DNA from: CAUYUA01 sp963575675
GTDB taxonomy: Bacteria > Pseudomonadota > Alphaproteobacteria > Azospirillales > Azospirillaceae
Assembly: GCA_963575675.1 (NCBI GenBank)
Contig: CAUYUA010000264.1
Coordinates: 1-16,362 of the forward strand
DNA length: 16,362 bases
Reading direction: 5' to 3'
Below, piece after piece: positions 1 through 9,500 of this stretch. Both the position numbers and the translations under genes were made by a program. The stretch's first letter is position 1; each line of letters starts with the position of its first letter. A model generated the notes under the pieces. That model did not search any database, was not told where the DNA came from, and was given only the letters and a program-made list of their open reading frames with translations.

Positions 1-149
1 GGCTCCGCCCTGGACCCGCCAAAGGCCGGGAGGCCTTTGGAAACCATGACTTGGAAACTGTAACCAACGAAAGTGCAAGGACCGTTTTAATTCAGTGAAG
101 CCGCAATAAAAAAACACCAACACGTTTTTTTTCGGATTTCAGATCGAAC
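1..149 (+). repeat. Dispersed intergenic element, copy A (left end cut by window)
   Basis: This copy aligns without gaps to the elements starting at 6292 and 9814 over its first 104 bases; hand counts give about 83% and 76% identity. The core at 19-40 is a perfect 9-bp inverted repeat, CCAAAGGCC and GGCCTTTGG, around the loop GGGA. Further shared blocks are GACTTGGA at 48-55, GCCGC at 100-104 and ATCGAAC at 143-149. After 104 this copy carries extra AT-rich sequence, with runs of A and T around 107-132, so its 3' part is longer than in the other copies. The 5' part, about 50 bases in the other copies, would lie before the window. It sits upstream of the giant repeat-protein gene in the same orientation. 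Function is unknown; an RNA element or a mobile palindromic repeat both fit. Confidence 0.85.
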
Positions 150-228
150 AAGCCAAAGGCCATCCGCCAATGATTCGACTTATGAATACGAATCATATTA
201 AGCACGAATTCACACAACAATGTGGCGA

Positions 229-257
229 TAGTCAATATGTTTTTTTTACACTATGAT
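229..257 (+). promoter_or_regulatory. Possible sigma-70-type promoter of the giant repeat-protein gene
   Basis: TAGTCA at 229-234 and TATGAT at 252-257 are separated by 17 bases. The -10 box matches consensus at five of six positions and the -35 box at four of six. The surrounding sequence is AT-rich, so chance matches are likely. It would give a leader of roughly 85 bases before the start codon at 349. Confidence 0.35.
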
Positions 258-348
258 AATTAATTTGTCATCTTTTTCAAAAGAATATCGTACTTTTTCT
301 TGAAATCATACGCCCTCTTCGTAAATCAAATCAACAAAGGAGAAAAAA

Positions 349-3300
349 ATGCCTATCAACTCTTCAAATAATTCTAACGTTGAAGGGGGAATCATCGGAC
401 AAAACCGCGCCCCAGACATCAACGCCTTAATTCATACTCAATCTTTCTCCGAACAACAATCATTCGACTTCACACTCCCAAGCAACACCTTCAGTGATCC
501 CGATGGACACACGCTCACTTATACCGCTGAGGCTGTTTACCTTTCGCCATTCGGTGAAGAATACACCTATCCTTTGCCGGATTGGTTAGATTTTAACGTC
601 GACACTCTTACATTCTCCGGCGCGCCTCCGTCCACTGCCGAAGCCCCCGACACTCCACACAACTTCATGATTCGCGTCACCGCTTCTGATGGAGAGATGA
701 GCAACAGCACAAATTTCAGGCTAGAGATATCAAACCAAGCCCCAATCGTTCATAGTATAATTCCCACTCAATCTATAACAGAACAACAGCCGTTTAACTT
801 CACAATTCCAAGCGACACTTTCAGTGATCCTGAAGGACGAGCGCTGACTTACATCGCTCAAACAGTTTATCATTTTAGCGATGGATACGTCGGCACAGAC
901 GCTTTGCCGGAGTGGTTAAGTTTCAACGCCGACACTCTTACATTTTCCGGCACGGCTCCGTTCAACGCCGAAGCTCCGATGATTCGCATTGTCGCCTCTG
1001 ATGGCGAAATGACACGCAGCACAGAATTCAAACTGAAAACGCAAAACCAAGCTCCAAACCTCGATCATATACTTCCCACTCAATCTGTAATAGAACAACA
1101 ATCTTTCAATTTTACGATTCCAAACGACGCGTTCAGCGACCCCGATGGTCAAACACTGACGTATGACGCTCAAGCGGTTTATTCTTACTACAGTCCCGAA
1201 TATGGATTCAGCACCTATATCAGCTCTTTGCCTGATTGGTTAAATTTCAATGCGGAGACTCTCACGCTCTCCGGCTCAGCTCCGTTCAACTCCAACGATC
1301 TGACAATTCGCATCACAGCCTCCGATGGAGGAATTGCGCGCGGCGCAAATTTCATATTGGAAACGCAAAACCATGCGCCGATCGTCGAGAATCCGCTCTC
1401 CGATCAATCTGTAACGGAACAACAATCATTCAGCTTCACACTTCCAAGCAACACGTTCAGCGATCCCGATGGTCAAGCATTGACCTATAACGCTCAAATG
1501 GTTCTGGTTTATGACTATATTGATGGGGGCGGCGCCCACCACACCAACACCGACACTCAATATTTGCCATATTGGCTGAGCTTCAACCCGGAAACTCTTA
1601 CATTCTCCGGCGCCGCTCCGCTCAATTCCGACGATATGACAGTTCGCGTCACAGCCTCCGATGGAGCCGCGAGTCGCAGCGTCGATTTCAGACTGGAGAC
1701 GCAAAACCAAGCGCCGGTCATCGAGAATCCGCTCTCTAATCAATCTGTAACAGAACAGCAATCGTTTAGTTTCACGCTTCCAAGCAACACGTTCAGCGAT
1801 CCGGATGGCCAAACTCTGACCTATAACGCCGAACAGGTCGGAACCTATATGAGCGACGGCTCCACAAACACCTATTCTTACAGCTTGCCGTATTGGCTGA
1901 GTTTCGACGCAGCGTCTCTCACATTCTCCGGCACAGCTCCGGCAGGAACCGACGACCTGACAATTCGCGTCATAGCTTCTGATGGAGCAACAAGCCGCAG
2001 CGCCGATTTCAGACTGGAAACGCAAAATCAAGCGCCGGTCGTTGAAAATATAGTTCCCACTCAATCCGTGACAGAGCAGAAATCGTTTAGCTTCACACTT
2101 CCAAGCAACACATTCAACGACCTCGATGGTCAAACTCTGACCTATAGCGCCGAACAGGTCGGAGCCTACATAAGCGACGGCTCCACAAACACCTATTCTT
2201 ACAGCTTGCCATACTGGCTGAGCTTTGACGCCGACACTCTCACATTCTCCGGCACGGCTCCGGCAGGGACCGATGACCTGACAATTCGCGTCACGGCCTC
2301 TGATGGAGGAATGCTCCACAGCACCGATTTTAGACTGGAAACACAAAATCAAGCACCTGTCCTCGACAATCGAATCTCTGACCAATCCCTGACGGAAGAA
2401 CAATCGTTCAGCTTCACGATTTCAAGCGACGCCTTTAGAGATCCGGATGGTCAGACTCTGACCTACAGCGCCGAAGTGGTCGGAGCCTATATAAGCGACG
2501 GCTCCACAAACACCTATTCTTACAGCTTGCCATACTGGCTGAGCTTTGACGCCGACACTCTCACATTCTCCGGCACGACTCCGACAGGAGCCGATGACCT
2601 GACAATTCGCATCACGGCCTCTGATGGAGCAGCAAGCCGCAGCGTAGATTTCAGGCTGGACACTCAAGGCCAAAATCAAGCGCCAATCCTCAACAATTCA
2701 ATCTCTGATCAGTCTTTGACGGAACAGCAATCGTTCAACTTCACAATTCCAAGCGATACTTTCAACGACCCCGAGGGACAGACGCTCACCTACGCTGCGG
2801 ACTGGTCCTCGGACAATGGAAGCAACACTGATTGGCTGAGCTTTGACGCCGACACTCTTACATTCTCCGGCACGGCGCCATCCAACGTCGGCGATCTGAC
2901 AATTCACGTCACAGCCTTTGACGGAGCAGCAAGCCGCAGCACAGATTTTAAATTAGAAACGCCAAACGAAGCGCCGATCCTCAACAATTCAATCTCTGAT
3001 CAGTCTTTGACGGAACAGCAATCGTTCAACTTCACAATTCCAAGCGATGCTTTCAGCGATCCCGAGGGGCAAACGCTCACTTACGCTGCGAGCTGGTCTT
3101 CGGATAATGGAAGCAACACTGATTGGTTGAGCTTTGACGCCGACACTCTTACATTCTCCGGCACAGCCCCATCCAATGCGAGCGATCTGACAATTCGCGT
3201 CACAGCTTTTGACGGAGTCGCAAGTCACAGCGATGATTTCAGACTAGAAACACAGAACCAAACGCCGATCCTCAGTCATCCGATCTCTGATCAGTCTACG

Positions 3301-6156
3301 ACGGAACAACAATCGTTCAGCTTCACAATCCCAGACGATACGTTCAGCGATCCTGAAGGACAGACGCTCACTTACGCCGCAAGCTGGTTCTCTGATAATG
3401 GGACTAGCACTGATTGGCTGAGTTTCAACCCGGACACTCTCACATTCTCCGGCGCAACTCCGTCCTACAGCAACGACCTAACAATCCGCGTCACAGCCTT
3501 TGATGGAGCAACAAGTCGCAGCGCTGATTTCAGATTGGAAATGCAAAACCAAGCGCCAACTCTTGATAACCCGATTCCTGATCGTTCCTTGACGGAACAA
3601 CAACCATTCAGCTTCACAATTCCAAACGACGCCTTCAGCGATCCTGAAGAGAAAACGCTCACTTACGCCGTAAGCTGGTCCTCAGACAATGGTTTCAGTA
3701 TAGATTGGCTGAATTATGATCCGAACACTCTCACGTTCTCCGGAACGGCTCCATCTTATCCCAACAACGTGAGAATCAGCATCACGGCCTTTGATGGAAC
3801 GGCAAGTCACAGCACAGACTTTAGGCTGGAGACGCAAAACCAAGCGCCGATCCTTAATAATTCAATCGCGGATCAAATTCTGACGGAACAACCGTTCAGC
3901 TTTACGATTCCAAACGACACCTTCAGTGATCCAGATGGTCAAACGCTCACCTACACGGCGCAATGGTTCGACGACGCCGGCTACGGAGCAGATTGGCTGA
4001 ATTTCAATCCCGACACCCTCACATTCTCCGGTTCAACGCCACCTTATGCCGGAGATATCGCAGTCCGCGTCACGGCATCGGATGGAATCGCAAGCCGCAG
4101 CACAGACTTTAGACTGGAAACGATAAACCAAACGCCCGTCGTCAACGGGCAGATACCGGACCACTCTGTGGTGGAACGGCAACCGTTTCAGTTCACGATT
4201 CCAAATGATATATTTAGTGATCCTAGCGGGCATGAACTCACTTACACCGCACAATGGCTCGACGATACTGGTTACGGAGCAGATTGGCTGAGTTTTAATC
4301 CTGACACGCTCACGTTCTCCGGCACAGTTCCGGTTCATGCCGGCGATATGACAATTCTCGTGACAGCCATCAACGAAGGAGTGGTAAGTCAAACCACTGA
4401 ATTTAGGCTGAAGACACAGAACCGAGCGCCATCCGTCCAAAATTTAATTCCCGATCAATCCCTGACAGAGCAACAATCATTCAGCTTTACAATTCCAAAC
4501 GACACCTTCAGCGATCCCAATGGGCATACGCTCACCTACACAGCCCAAATGCTTTACGATTACAGCAATTACGCCTATGCGGCGCCCTTGCCGTATTGGT
4601 TGCGCTTCGATCAAAACACCAACACATTTTCCGGAAGAGTTCCGGTCAATGTTCCCGATTTAATAGTCCGCGTCACCGCCACTGATGAGATTGGCGCAAG
4701 TCAAAGCACTGATTTTGCTCTGGAGACGCTCACCAACACGTCTGCATTGTCTGGTTCAATCAACGACTTTACTTCGTCATCCGGACAAAACCCGCTCATC
4801 AGCGACGGCGCAGACATATATGTGTTGGGAATGGCGAGCATCTCACAATTAAGAGCCATCGATTCAGGCAATGACCAAGGCGCCACAGACGTTTCAACAA
4901 TTAGAGATAGAATTGGAAACATCTTGCAGTCCGGGGTGGTGAGTTCATTCATTACAGAGGGAACAAGTGTCGTTGTGTCTAATCGCGCAACAATTTCTCA
5001 ACTGACCGCGATCGATGAAGTCAATGGAAACGGAAGCGTATATTATTCTGAAGTCATAGGCTCGGCTTCAAAGCTGGTTCCATACGACAACGCAGCGTAT
5101 CTAATCTATGGTGGGATCGACGTTACGGTGTCAAGCGCTGCAAGCATTGATCAGATTACAACCATCGATGAGGCCAATGGCTCTGGAGCTTTGACATACA
5201 CCAAATTAAAAGACACGGCCTCGAATTTACTGTCGTCCGATGGTCTGTCACACATTCTGTCCGGAACAGATGTTACGGTGACAGGCGCGGCCACCATCGC
5301 TCAGATTTCCGCAATTGACGAGGCTAACGGCTCAGGAGCCTTAAATTACTCAAGATTGGCGGACACTGCTTCGAACTTGCTTGCGTCCAATTACACTCAA
5401 GCGGCGGCGGGAGTCAGGATTATTGTATCGGATGCCGCGAGCATTGATCAAATTTCCGCAATAGACGAAGGAAAAGGCTCTGGAACGCTCTTCTACACCA
5501 CTCTTATTGATAGTGCGGAAGCGCTTGCTTCCTCGTCATATGTGAAATCGGGAACAAATGTCATCATCACAGGGGAAGCCACAGAAGACCAAATAACCAC
5601 GATTGACGCCAAGAACAGCTACGGAAAAATTACCTTGGAAGTGTCAACGACAACAAGCATTTCGACGGAATCCGCCATCAATAACCTAAACCTCATTGGA
5701 ACAGGAAATATTGATGGAACAGGAAATGCTATAAGCAACACGATCTTCGGGAATTCCGGTGTAAACATACTTTCCGGCGAAGGTGGGAATGACACGCTGA
5801 GCGGTGGCGCAGGAAGCGACACATTGATCGGCGGCAACGGAAATGATGTTTTCCGGTACACATCCTCGTCTGAAGGAGGAGACGCGATTACAGATTTCGT
5901 AAGCGGCTCTGATAAGATTCAGATCGTCAGCCCGAATTTCGGAAACATCACATCTTCACAAGTCTTAGAAGGCGCTGCGTTCGTCTCGAACGCAACAGGA
6001 GAAGCGAGCGGTTCATCAAGTCAGATTATCTTCAACACCAGCGACGGCAATTTATATTACGATGAAGACGGCGTTGGAGCCGGTTCCTCTATCTTGCTGG
6101 CGTCTTTGAACATCAGAGATTTGAACGCATCCGACATCCTCGTTTCATCGTCGTAA
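349..6156 (+). CDS. Giant RTX-type repeat protein, probable type I-secreted adhesin
   Basis: The gene encodes 1935 residues. The start is set by AGGAG at 338-342, six bases before the ATG. There is no Sec signal peptide, as expected for type I secretion. Residues 19-1462 hold 14 cadherin-like/putative-Ig repeats that each open with N-x-A/T-P and carry a SDPxGxxLTY calcium-site-like motif, a W-L-x-F-[ND] strand, TFSG and a VTASDG ending. Residues 1489-1764 hold six copies of a different repeat of about 50 residues with the core QxxxIDE. Residues 1809-1837 form one RTX block of GGxGxDxLxGG nonapeptides. The end contains LYYDEDGVGAG and finishes ASDILVSSS, a C-terminus typical of type I substrates. 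The likely role is a cell-surface or released adhesin or matrix protein, which is inference. No type I ABC transporter, membrane fusion or TolC-type gene lies in the window. It ends in a strong terminator and converges on the kinase gene. Confidence 0.92.
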   Translation: MPINSSNNSNVEGGIIGQNRAPDINALIHTQSFSEQQSFDFTLPSNTFSDPDGHTLTYTAEAVYLSPFGEEYTYPLPDWLDFNVDTLTFSGAPPSTAEAPDTPHNFMIRVTASDGEMSNSTNFRLEISNQAPIVHSIIPTQSITEQQPFNFTIPSDTFSDPEGRALTYIAQTVYHFSDGYVGTDALPEWLSFNADTLTFSGTAPFNAEAPMIRIVASDGEMTRSTEFKLKTQNQAPNLDHILPTQSVIEQQSFNFTIPNDAFSDPDGQTLTYDAQAVYSYYSPEYGFSTYISSLPDWLNFNAETLTLSGSAPFNSNDLTIRITASDGGIARGANFILETQNHAPIVENPLSDQSVTEQQSFSFTLPSNTFSDPDGQALTYNAQMVLVYDYIDGGGAHHTNTDTQYLPYWLSFNPETLTFSGAAPLNSDDMTVRVTASDGAASRSVDFRLETQNQAPVIENPLSNQSVTEQQSFSFTLPSNTFSDPDGQTLTYNAEQVGTYMSDGSTNTYSYSLPYWLSFDAASLTFSGTAPAGTDDLTIRVIASDGATSRSADFRLETQNQAPVVENIVPTQSVTEQKSFSFTLPSNTFNDLDGQTLTYSAEQVGAYISDGSTNTYSYSLPYWLSFDADTLTFSGTAPAGTDDLTIRVTASDGGMLHSTDFRLETQNQAPVLDNRISDQSLTEEQSFSFTISSDAFRDPDGQTLTYSAEVVGAYISDGSTNTYSYSLPYWLSFDADTLTFSGTTPTGADDLTIRITASDGAASRSVDFRLDTQGQNQAPILNNSISDQSLTEQQSFNFTIPSDTFNDPEGQTLTYAADWSSDNGSNTDWLSFDADTLTFSGTAPSNVGDLTIHVTAFDGAASRSTDFKLETPNEAPILNNSISDQSLTEQQSFNFTIPSDAFSDPEGQTLTYAASWSSDNGSNTDWLSFDADTLTFSGTAPSNASDLTIRVTAFDGVASHSDDFRLETQNQTPILSHPISDQSTTEQQSFSFTIPDDTFSDPEGQTLTYAASWFSDNGTSTDWLSFNPDTLTFSGATPSYSNDLTIRVTAFDGATSRSADFRLEMQNQAPTLDNPIPDRSLTEQQPFSFTIPNDAFSDPEEKTLTYAVSWSSDNGFSIDWLNYDPNTLTFSGTAPSYPNNVRISITAFDGTASHSTDFRLETQNQAPILNNSIADQILTEQPFSFTIPNDTFSDPDGQTLTYTAQWFDDAGYGADWLNFNPDTLTFSGSTPPYAGDIAVRVTASDGIASRSTDFRLETINQTPVVNGQIPDHSVVERQPFQFTIPNDIFSDPSGHELTYTAQWLDDTGYGADWLSFNPDTLTFSGTVPVHAGDMTILVTAINEGVVSQTTEFRLKTQNRAPSVQNLIPDQSLTEQQSFSFTIPNDTFSDPNGHTLTYTAQMLYDYSNYAYAAPLPYWLRFDQNTNTFSGRVPVNVPDLIVRVTATDEIGASQSTDFALETLTNTSALSGSINDFTSSSGQNPLISDGADIYVLGMASISQLRAIDSGNDQGATDVSTIRDRIGNILQSGVVSSFITEGTSVVVSNRATISQLTAIDEVNGNGSVYYSEVIGSASKLVPYDNAAYLIYGGIDVTVSSAASIDQITTIDEANGSGALTYTKLKDTASNLLSSDGLSHILSGTDVTVTGAATIAQISAIDEANGSGALNYSRLADTASNLLASNYTQAAAGVRIIVSDAASIDQISAIDEGKGSGTLFYTTLIDSAEALASSSYVKSGTNVIITGEATEDQITTIDAKNSYGKITLEVSTTTSISTESAINNLNLIGTGNIDGTGNAISNTIFGNSGVNILSGEGGNDTLSGGAGSDTLIGGNGNDVFRYTSSSEGGDAITDFVSGSDKIQIVSPNFGNITSSQVLEGAAFVSNATGEASGSSSQIIFNTSDGNLYYDEDGVGAGSSILLASLNIRDLNASDILVSSS
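403..4734 (+). repeat. 14 tandem cadherin/Ig-like coding repeats in two length classes
   Basis: Repeat starts, taken at the N of the N-x-A/T-P motif, fall at residues 19, 129, 233, 341, 453, 560, 667, 776, 873, 970, 1067, 1164, 1260 and 1358. Repeats 1-7 are 104-112 residues long, repeats 8-13 are 96-98, and repeat 14 is again long. The long class carries an extra loop ending in LPYWL or LPDWL; the short class has a compact ASWSSDNG-type segment. Known family resemblance is to CADG (dystroglycan-type cadherin-like) and He_PIG domains, which form beta-sandwiches and often bind calcium between domains. Some adjacent repeats are identical at DNA level over more than 70 bases, which shows recent duplication. 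Confidence 0.9.
4813..5643 (+). repeat. Six coding repeats of about 50 residues (IDE-type)
   Basis: Units begin near residues 1489, 1539, 1590, 1640, 1688 and 1736. Each reads roughly D-V-x-V-[ST]-x-A-[AT]-I-x-Q-[IL]-x-x-I-D-E-x-N-G-x-G-x-[LV]-x-Y-[ST], followed by an A-S-x-L-type helix segment and a short variable linker. The first and last units are the most diverged; the last lacks the helical half. Similar repeats occur, as far as I recall, in other large RTX-type bacterial proteins, but I cannot name the family. Position between the Ig-like stack and the RTX block suggests a stalk or ligand-binding module. Confidence 0.8.
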
Positions 6157-6183
6157 CATCCGTCTTACAGTAAGCGCGCATAG

Positions 6184-6214
6184 AAAAGCCTCATCTTTTA
6201 AGGTGAGGCTTTTT
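6184..6214 (+). terminator. Intrinsic terminator of the giant repeat-protein gene
   Basis: AAAAGCCTCATC pairs with GGTGAGGCTTTT, a 12-bp stem with one T-G pair, around a 6-base loop TTTTAA, and the 3' arm runs into a T tract. It starts 28 bases after the stop codon. The A-rich 5' arm means it could also work, less well, on the opposite strand. Confidence 0.88.
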
Positions 6215-6240
6215 ATGGTCAAAATTTTGCCGACTTTAAG

Positions 6241-6436
6241 TATACTCCGTCCAATTGAGAACCCAAGAAAGAGAACGTCCAAAGGAATCGGGGCTCCGCC
6301 CTCGACCCGCCAAAGGCCGGGAGGCCTTTGGAAACCATGACTTGGAGTTTGTAACGATCGGATGAAAGTGGGCCATTTTAATTCGGGGAGGCCGCACGAT
6401 TCTTGGATTTTCAATCGAACGGGGTATAGAAAAAAA
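6241..6436 (+). repeat. Dispersed intergenic element, copy B
   Basis: The element runs from a TATACT box at 6241-6246, through the hairpin at 6310-6331 (perfect 9-bp stem, loop GGGA), to AATCGAAC at 6413-6420 and a final A-rich tail. The first 55 bases from 6292 differ from copy A at one position. TATACT lies exactly 68 bases before GCCAAAGG here and also in copy C, so the shared unit includes that box. A second small hairpin, GGGC-TCC-GCCC, precedes the main one in this copy but is not kept in copy C. It fills most of the 377-base gap between the giant gene and the 3' end of the kinase gene, and no gene is credible in that gap. Confidence 0.88.
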
Positions 6437-6488
6437 CAACAAACCAAACGGATATAGGGAACTATGTTTCTGGACCCGTTCCATATCC
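6426..6488 (-). terminator. Possible terminator of the histidine kinase gene
   Basis: On the - strand GGATAT plus GGAAC (6488-6478) pairs with GTTCC and ATATCC (down to 6450). The 11-bp stem has a two-base bulge and a loop of about 15 bases. A T-rich stretch with a run of seven T follows at 6426-6449. It lies about 45 bases after the kinase stop codon. The loop is large and the T run is 12 bases from the stem, so it is not a textbook case. The T run overlaps the tail of repeat copy B. Confidence 0.45.
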
Positions 6489-6533
6489 ACCATAACAATG
6501 CCTTCATGACGAGGAGGAATTCTAAATCACTCT

Positions 6534-9500
6534 TCAAGACGCAACGGGAATAGTTTTCAAAATTTCACGAAGCGCAACCCAATCAATCGGCTTCGGAACA
6601 AATCCATCCACACCGGCGCGCATATAACGCTCTTGATGCTCAGGCAAAACATCGGCGGTAAACGCAAAAATCGGCAATCGACTCTTTAAGGGCGGCAAAG
6701 CCCGAATCAACATCGTCGCCGTTTCGCCATCCATCTCCGGCATCTGCATATCCATCAAAACCACATCAAAAGTCGCCGCCTCCACGGCCTCCACGGCCTC
6801 ACGGCCATTATCCACAATCACGACACAATGCCCGAACTTCTCCAACATGGCGCACACCAGTCTTTGATTGATCAGGTTGTCCTCAGCCAAAAGAATCCGC
6901 AAACAAGGGCCGGCGTCCATATTCGCATCAGCCACGGCAGGAACCGCACTGTTGACTGAACCAACATTTTGCACACACGGCAACAGCGCAGAAGCAGCCT
7001 GCGCTTTCTGAAAAGGAAGCGTGAACCAAAATGTTGACCCAACACCCAACACACTCTTCACGCCGATCCGCCCCCCCATAACCTCAACCAATCGCTTGGT
7101 AATGACCAACCCCAACCCCGCGCCGCCAAATCGCCGCGAAGATGATTCATCGATCTGAGAAAAAGGCCGGAACAACATGTCAATACGATCAGCGGGAATG
7201 CCTATGCCTGTATCCTCAATCTCGATGCAGACGGTTTCGATCTTCCGCTCTTCGTCCGCACCGTTCTCGACAACAAGAGAAAGACAAAGAGAAACAAATC
7301 CTTTTTCAGTAAACTTAATCGCATTGCCGATAAGGTTATAAAGAATTTGCTGCAATCGACCGGGATCTCCGACCACCATGACAGGAACGTCTTCGGCAAG
7401 ATGAACCACAAGATCAATATCCTTCACAGAAATCGTGCTCTTAAGCAATTTTACAACGCGATCAACCAATTGGTGTAGATCGAAGCCGACATTTTCTAAC
7501 GAAAGCATCCCGGATTCCATTTTTGAGAGATCGAGAATGTCGTTCAAAATAACCAACAAAGACCTCGCCGAGGACGAAAGCGTATCGAGATAATCAATTT
7601 GCTCAGAAGTAAGAGATGTCTGCCGTAAAAGGTCAGCCATTCCCAAAACACCCGTAATAGGAGTGCGAATTTCATGACTCATATTGGCCAGAAACGCACT
7701 CTTAATTTTTGTTGCGACTTCTGCTTGTTCAGTTCTTGTCTTCAACTCTTCGTTCAGATTCTCCAAAGCGATTTGCGTATTTTTCATTTCCGTCACATCT
7801 GTGACCAGAACAAAAAAGCCGCGCACTTCTCCGCCTTCAATATCAGGCAAATATTGCGCCCAAGTGTAGCTGGTGGAGCCGTCCGTCCGAATCAAAGTTC
7901 TTTCGAATTGCTGACGCTCTCCTTGTAAAGCTCCGCGAATAAATGGCTCGTTTCTGCGAAATAGCTCCAAACCCAAAAGATTCTGAATATGGACTCCGAT
8001 TATTTCTTCTGGTTTCTTACCGAACCATAAAAGATAAGAAGCATTAGCAAAAACGCAACGCAAATCACTATTCCAATAGGCAACCATTCCCGGAATGGCG
8101 TCTGTAACCATTTTTAAGAAGCGCTCGCGATCCGCCAAAGCGCGCCGACTTTGCTCTGACAGAGTTATGTCTTTATCGGCGCCGATAACGCGCGCCAAAC
8201 ACCCGCTGGAATCGAAACGAACACGACCTCGGGCATGAATAATCCGCACGTCTCCAGTGTCGCCACGACGAATTCGAAATATGGAATCAAACGGCATCGC
8301 AGCTTCAATGGAGACCTTTAGCGCCTCTTGCGTTTTTTCCAAGTCCTCAGGAACAACTCTTCGACGCCAGTCCTCGTATTGAAAAGTAAAATTTGCCTCG
8401 TTCACACCGTACATTTGCATCATAGCGGCGTCCCACACCACACGTCCGGTTTGGGGAACATACTCCCACACCCCGATTCCCGCCGCATCGAAAGCCAATT
8501 TCAAACGTTCAGAATTCTCTTTCAACTCTTGTTCAATCTGCGCGGCGCGGCTTTCATACGAGCGCCGCCGACGCTGAGCCAAGGACACGCCGACGATTAA
8601 AAGGACGGAGAAGAGAACATACACCCCTCCTAAATATTCGGCGCTATATCGCCATCCGGCAAATATCTCCGACACTCTCCGCCCAACCGCGACAACCAGA
8701 GGAAAATCAAACATCACACCGGCAGGTTGAATCGTCTCCAACACCATCACGCGCTCTTCGCCAGTCGCATAAACAACTCCGGTCATGACGCTTTCCATCA
8801 TACCGGAATCGCGATGTCGTGAGAAAAAAGACCCGGGTTGCGCCAAATTCTTACCAACTTGCCCTGCGCGCGGCGGCGTCATCATAAATTGCACGCCTTC
8901 GCCGTGCGCCAAAGCCAGCCACATATCCGGCGTATATATAACTGATTCCAAAAGAGTAGAAAAATAATCAGGATCCAATGTCGCGGAGACCACTCCACGA
9001 AACTCTCCCTTATTATCGATGACGATCAAAGAGACGTTCATCGAATAAACGCCTAAACTTGTGACGAAGGGAGGAGAAATCGCCATTATTTCTTTACTAT
9101 TCTGACGCTTCATACGGGAAAACCACTCTCGATGAGAGAAGCTTTTCCCCAACAGCTCACTACGGTTGGCGTATAGAATAACGCCGTCACTGTCCGTCAC
9201 CAAAATCGTGCGAACGCCGATAATTAGATCGCCCATGCGCTTCAAAAAACGAGAATCAAAAGCCCCGTCATCTCGCTCCACGTCCCCTCGAATTCCCGCC
9301 AGAGCCGTGTACATCACCATCAATTGTTGTGATAAATTCCGACTGACGATACGAGCGTTGCTCTGCAAGCGCTCGCGCTCACGCGCATCGGTCAACGCAT
9401 ACTCATTCGTAAGATGAAATGCGATCAACCCACCCAACGCAATCACAACAAACGTCACGCACAACCATTGCACGAAGAATGATTTCTTCAACAGAGACAC

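Noticed and set aside
107..132. A-run and T-run inverted repeat in copy A as a terminator
   Set aside because: The stem is almost pure A-T, the loop is eight bases, and the segment is an insertion absent from the other copies.
1426..2403. 325-codon open frame antisense to the giant repeat gene
   Set aside because: It mirrors the sense repeats in the opposite frame, with Cys- and Arg-rich low-plausibility composition; repeated sense codons keep the antisense frame open.
6145..6537. 130-codon open frame on the - strand between the two large genes
   Set aside because: It runs through the terminator of the giant gene and the whole of repeat copy B and overlaps the ends of both flanking genes; it has no ribosome-binding site and its peptide follows the repeat sequence.
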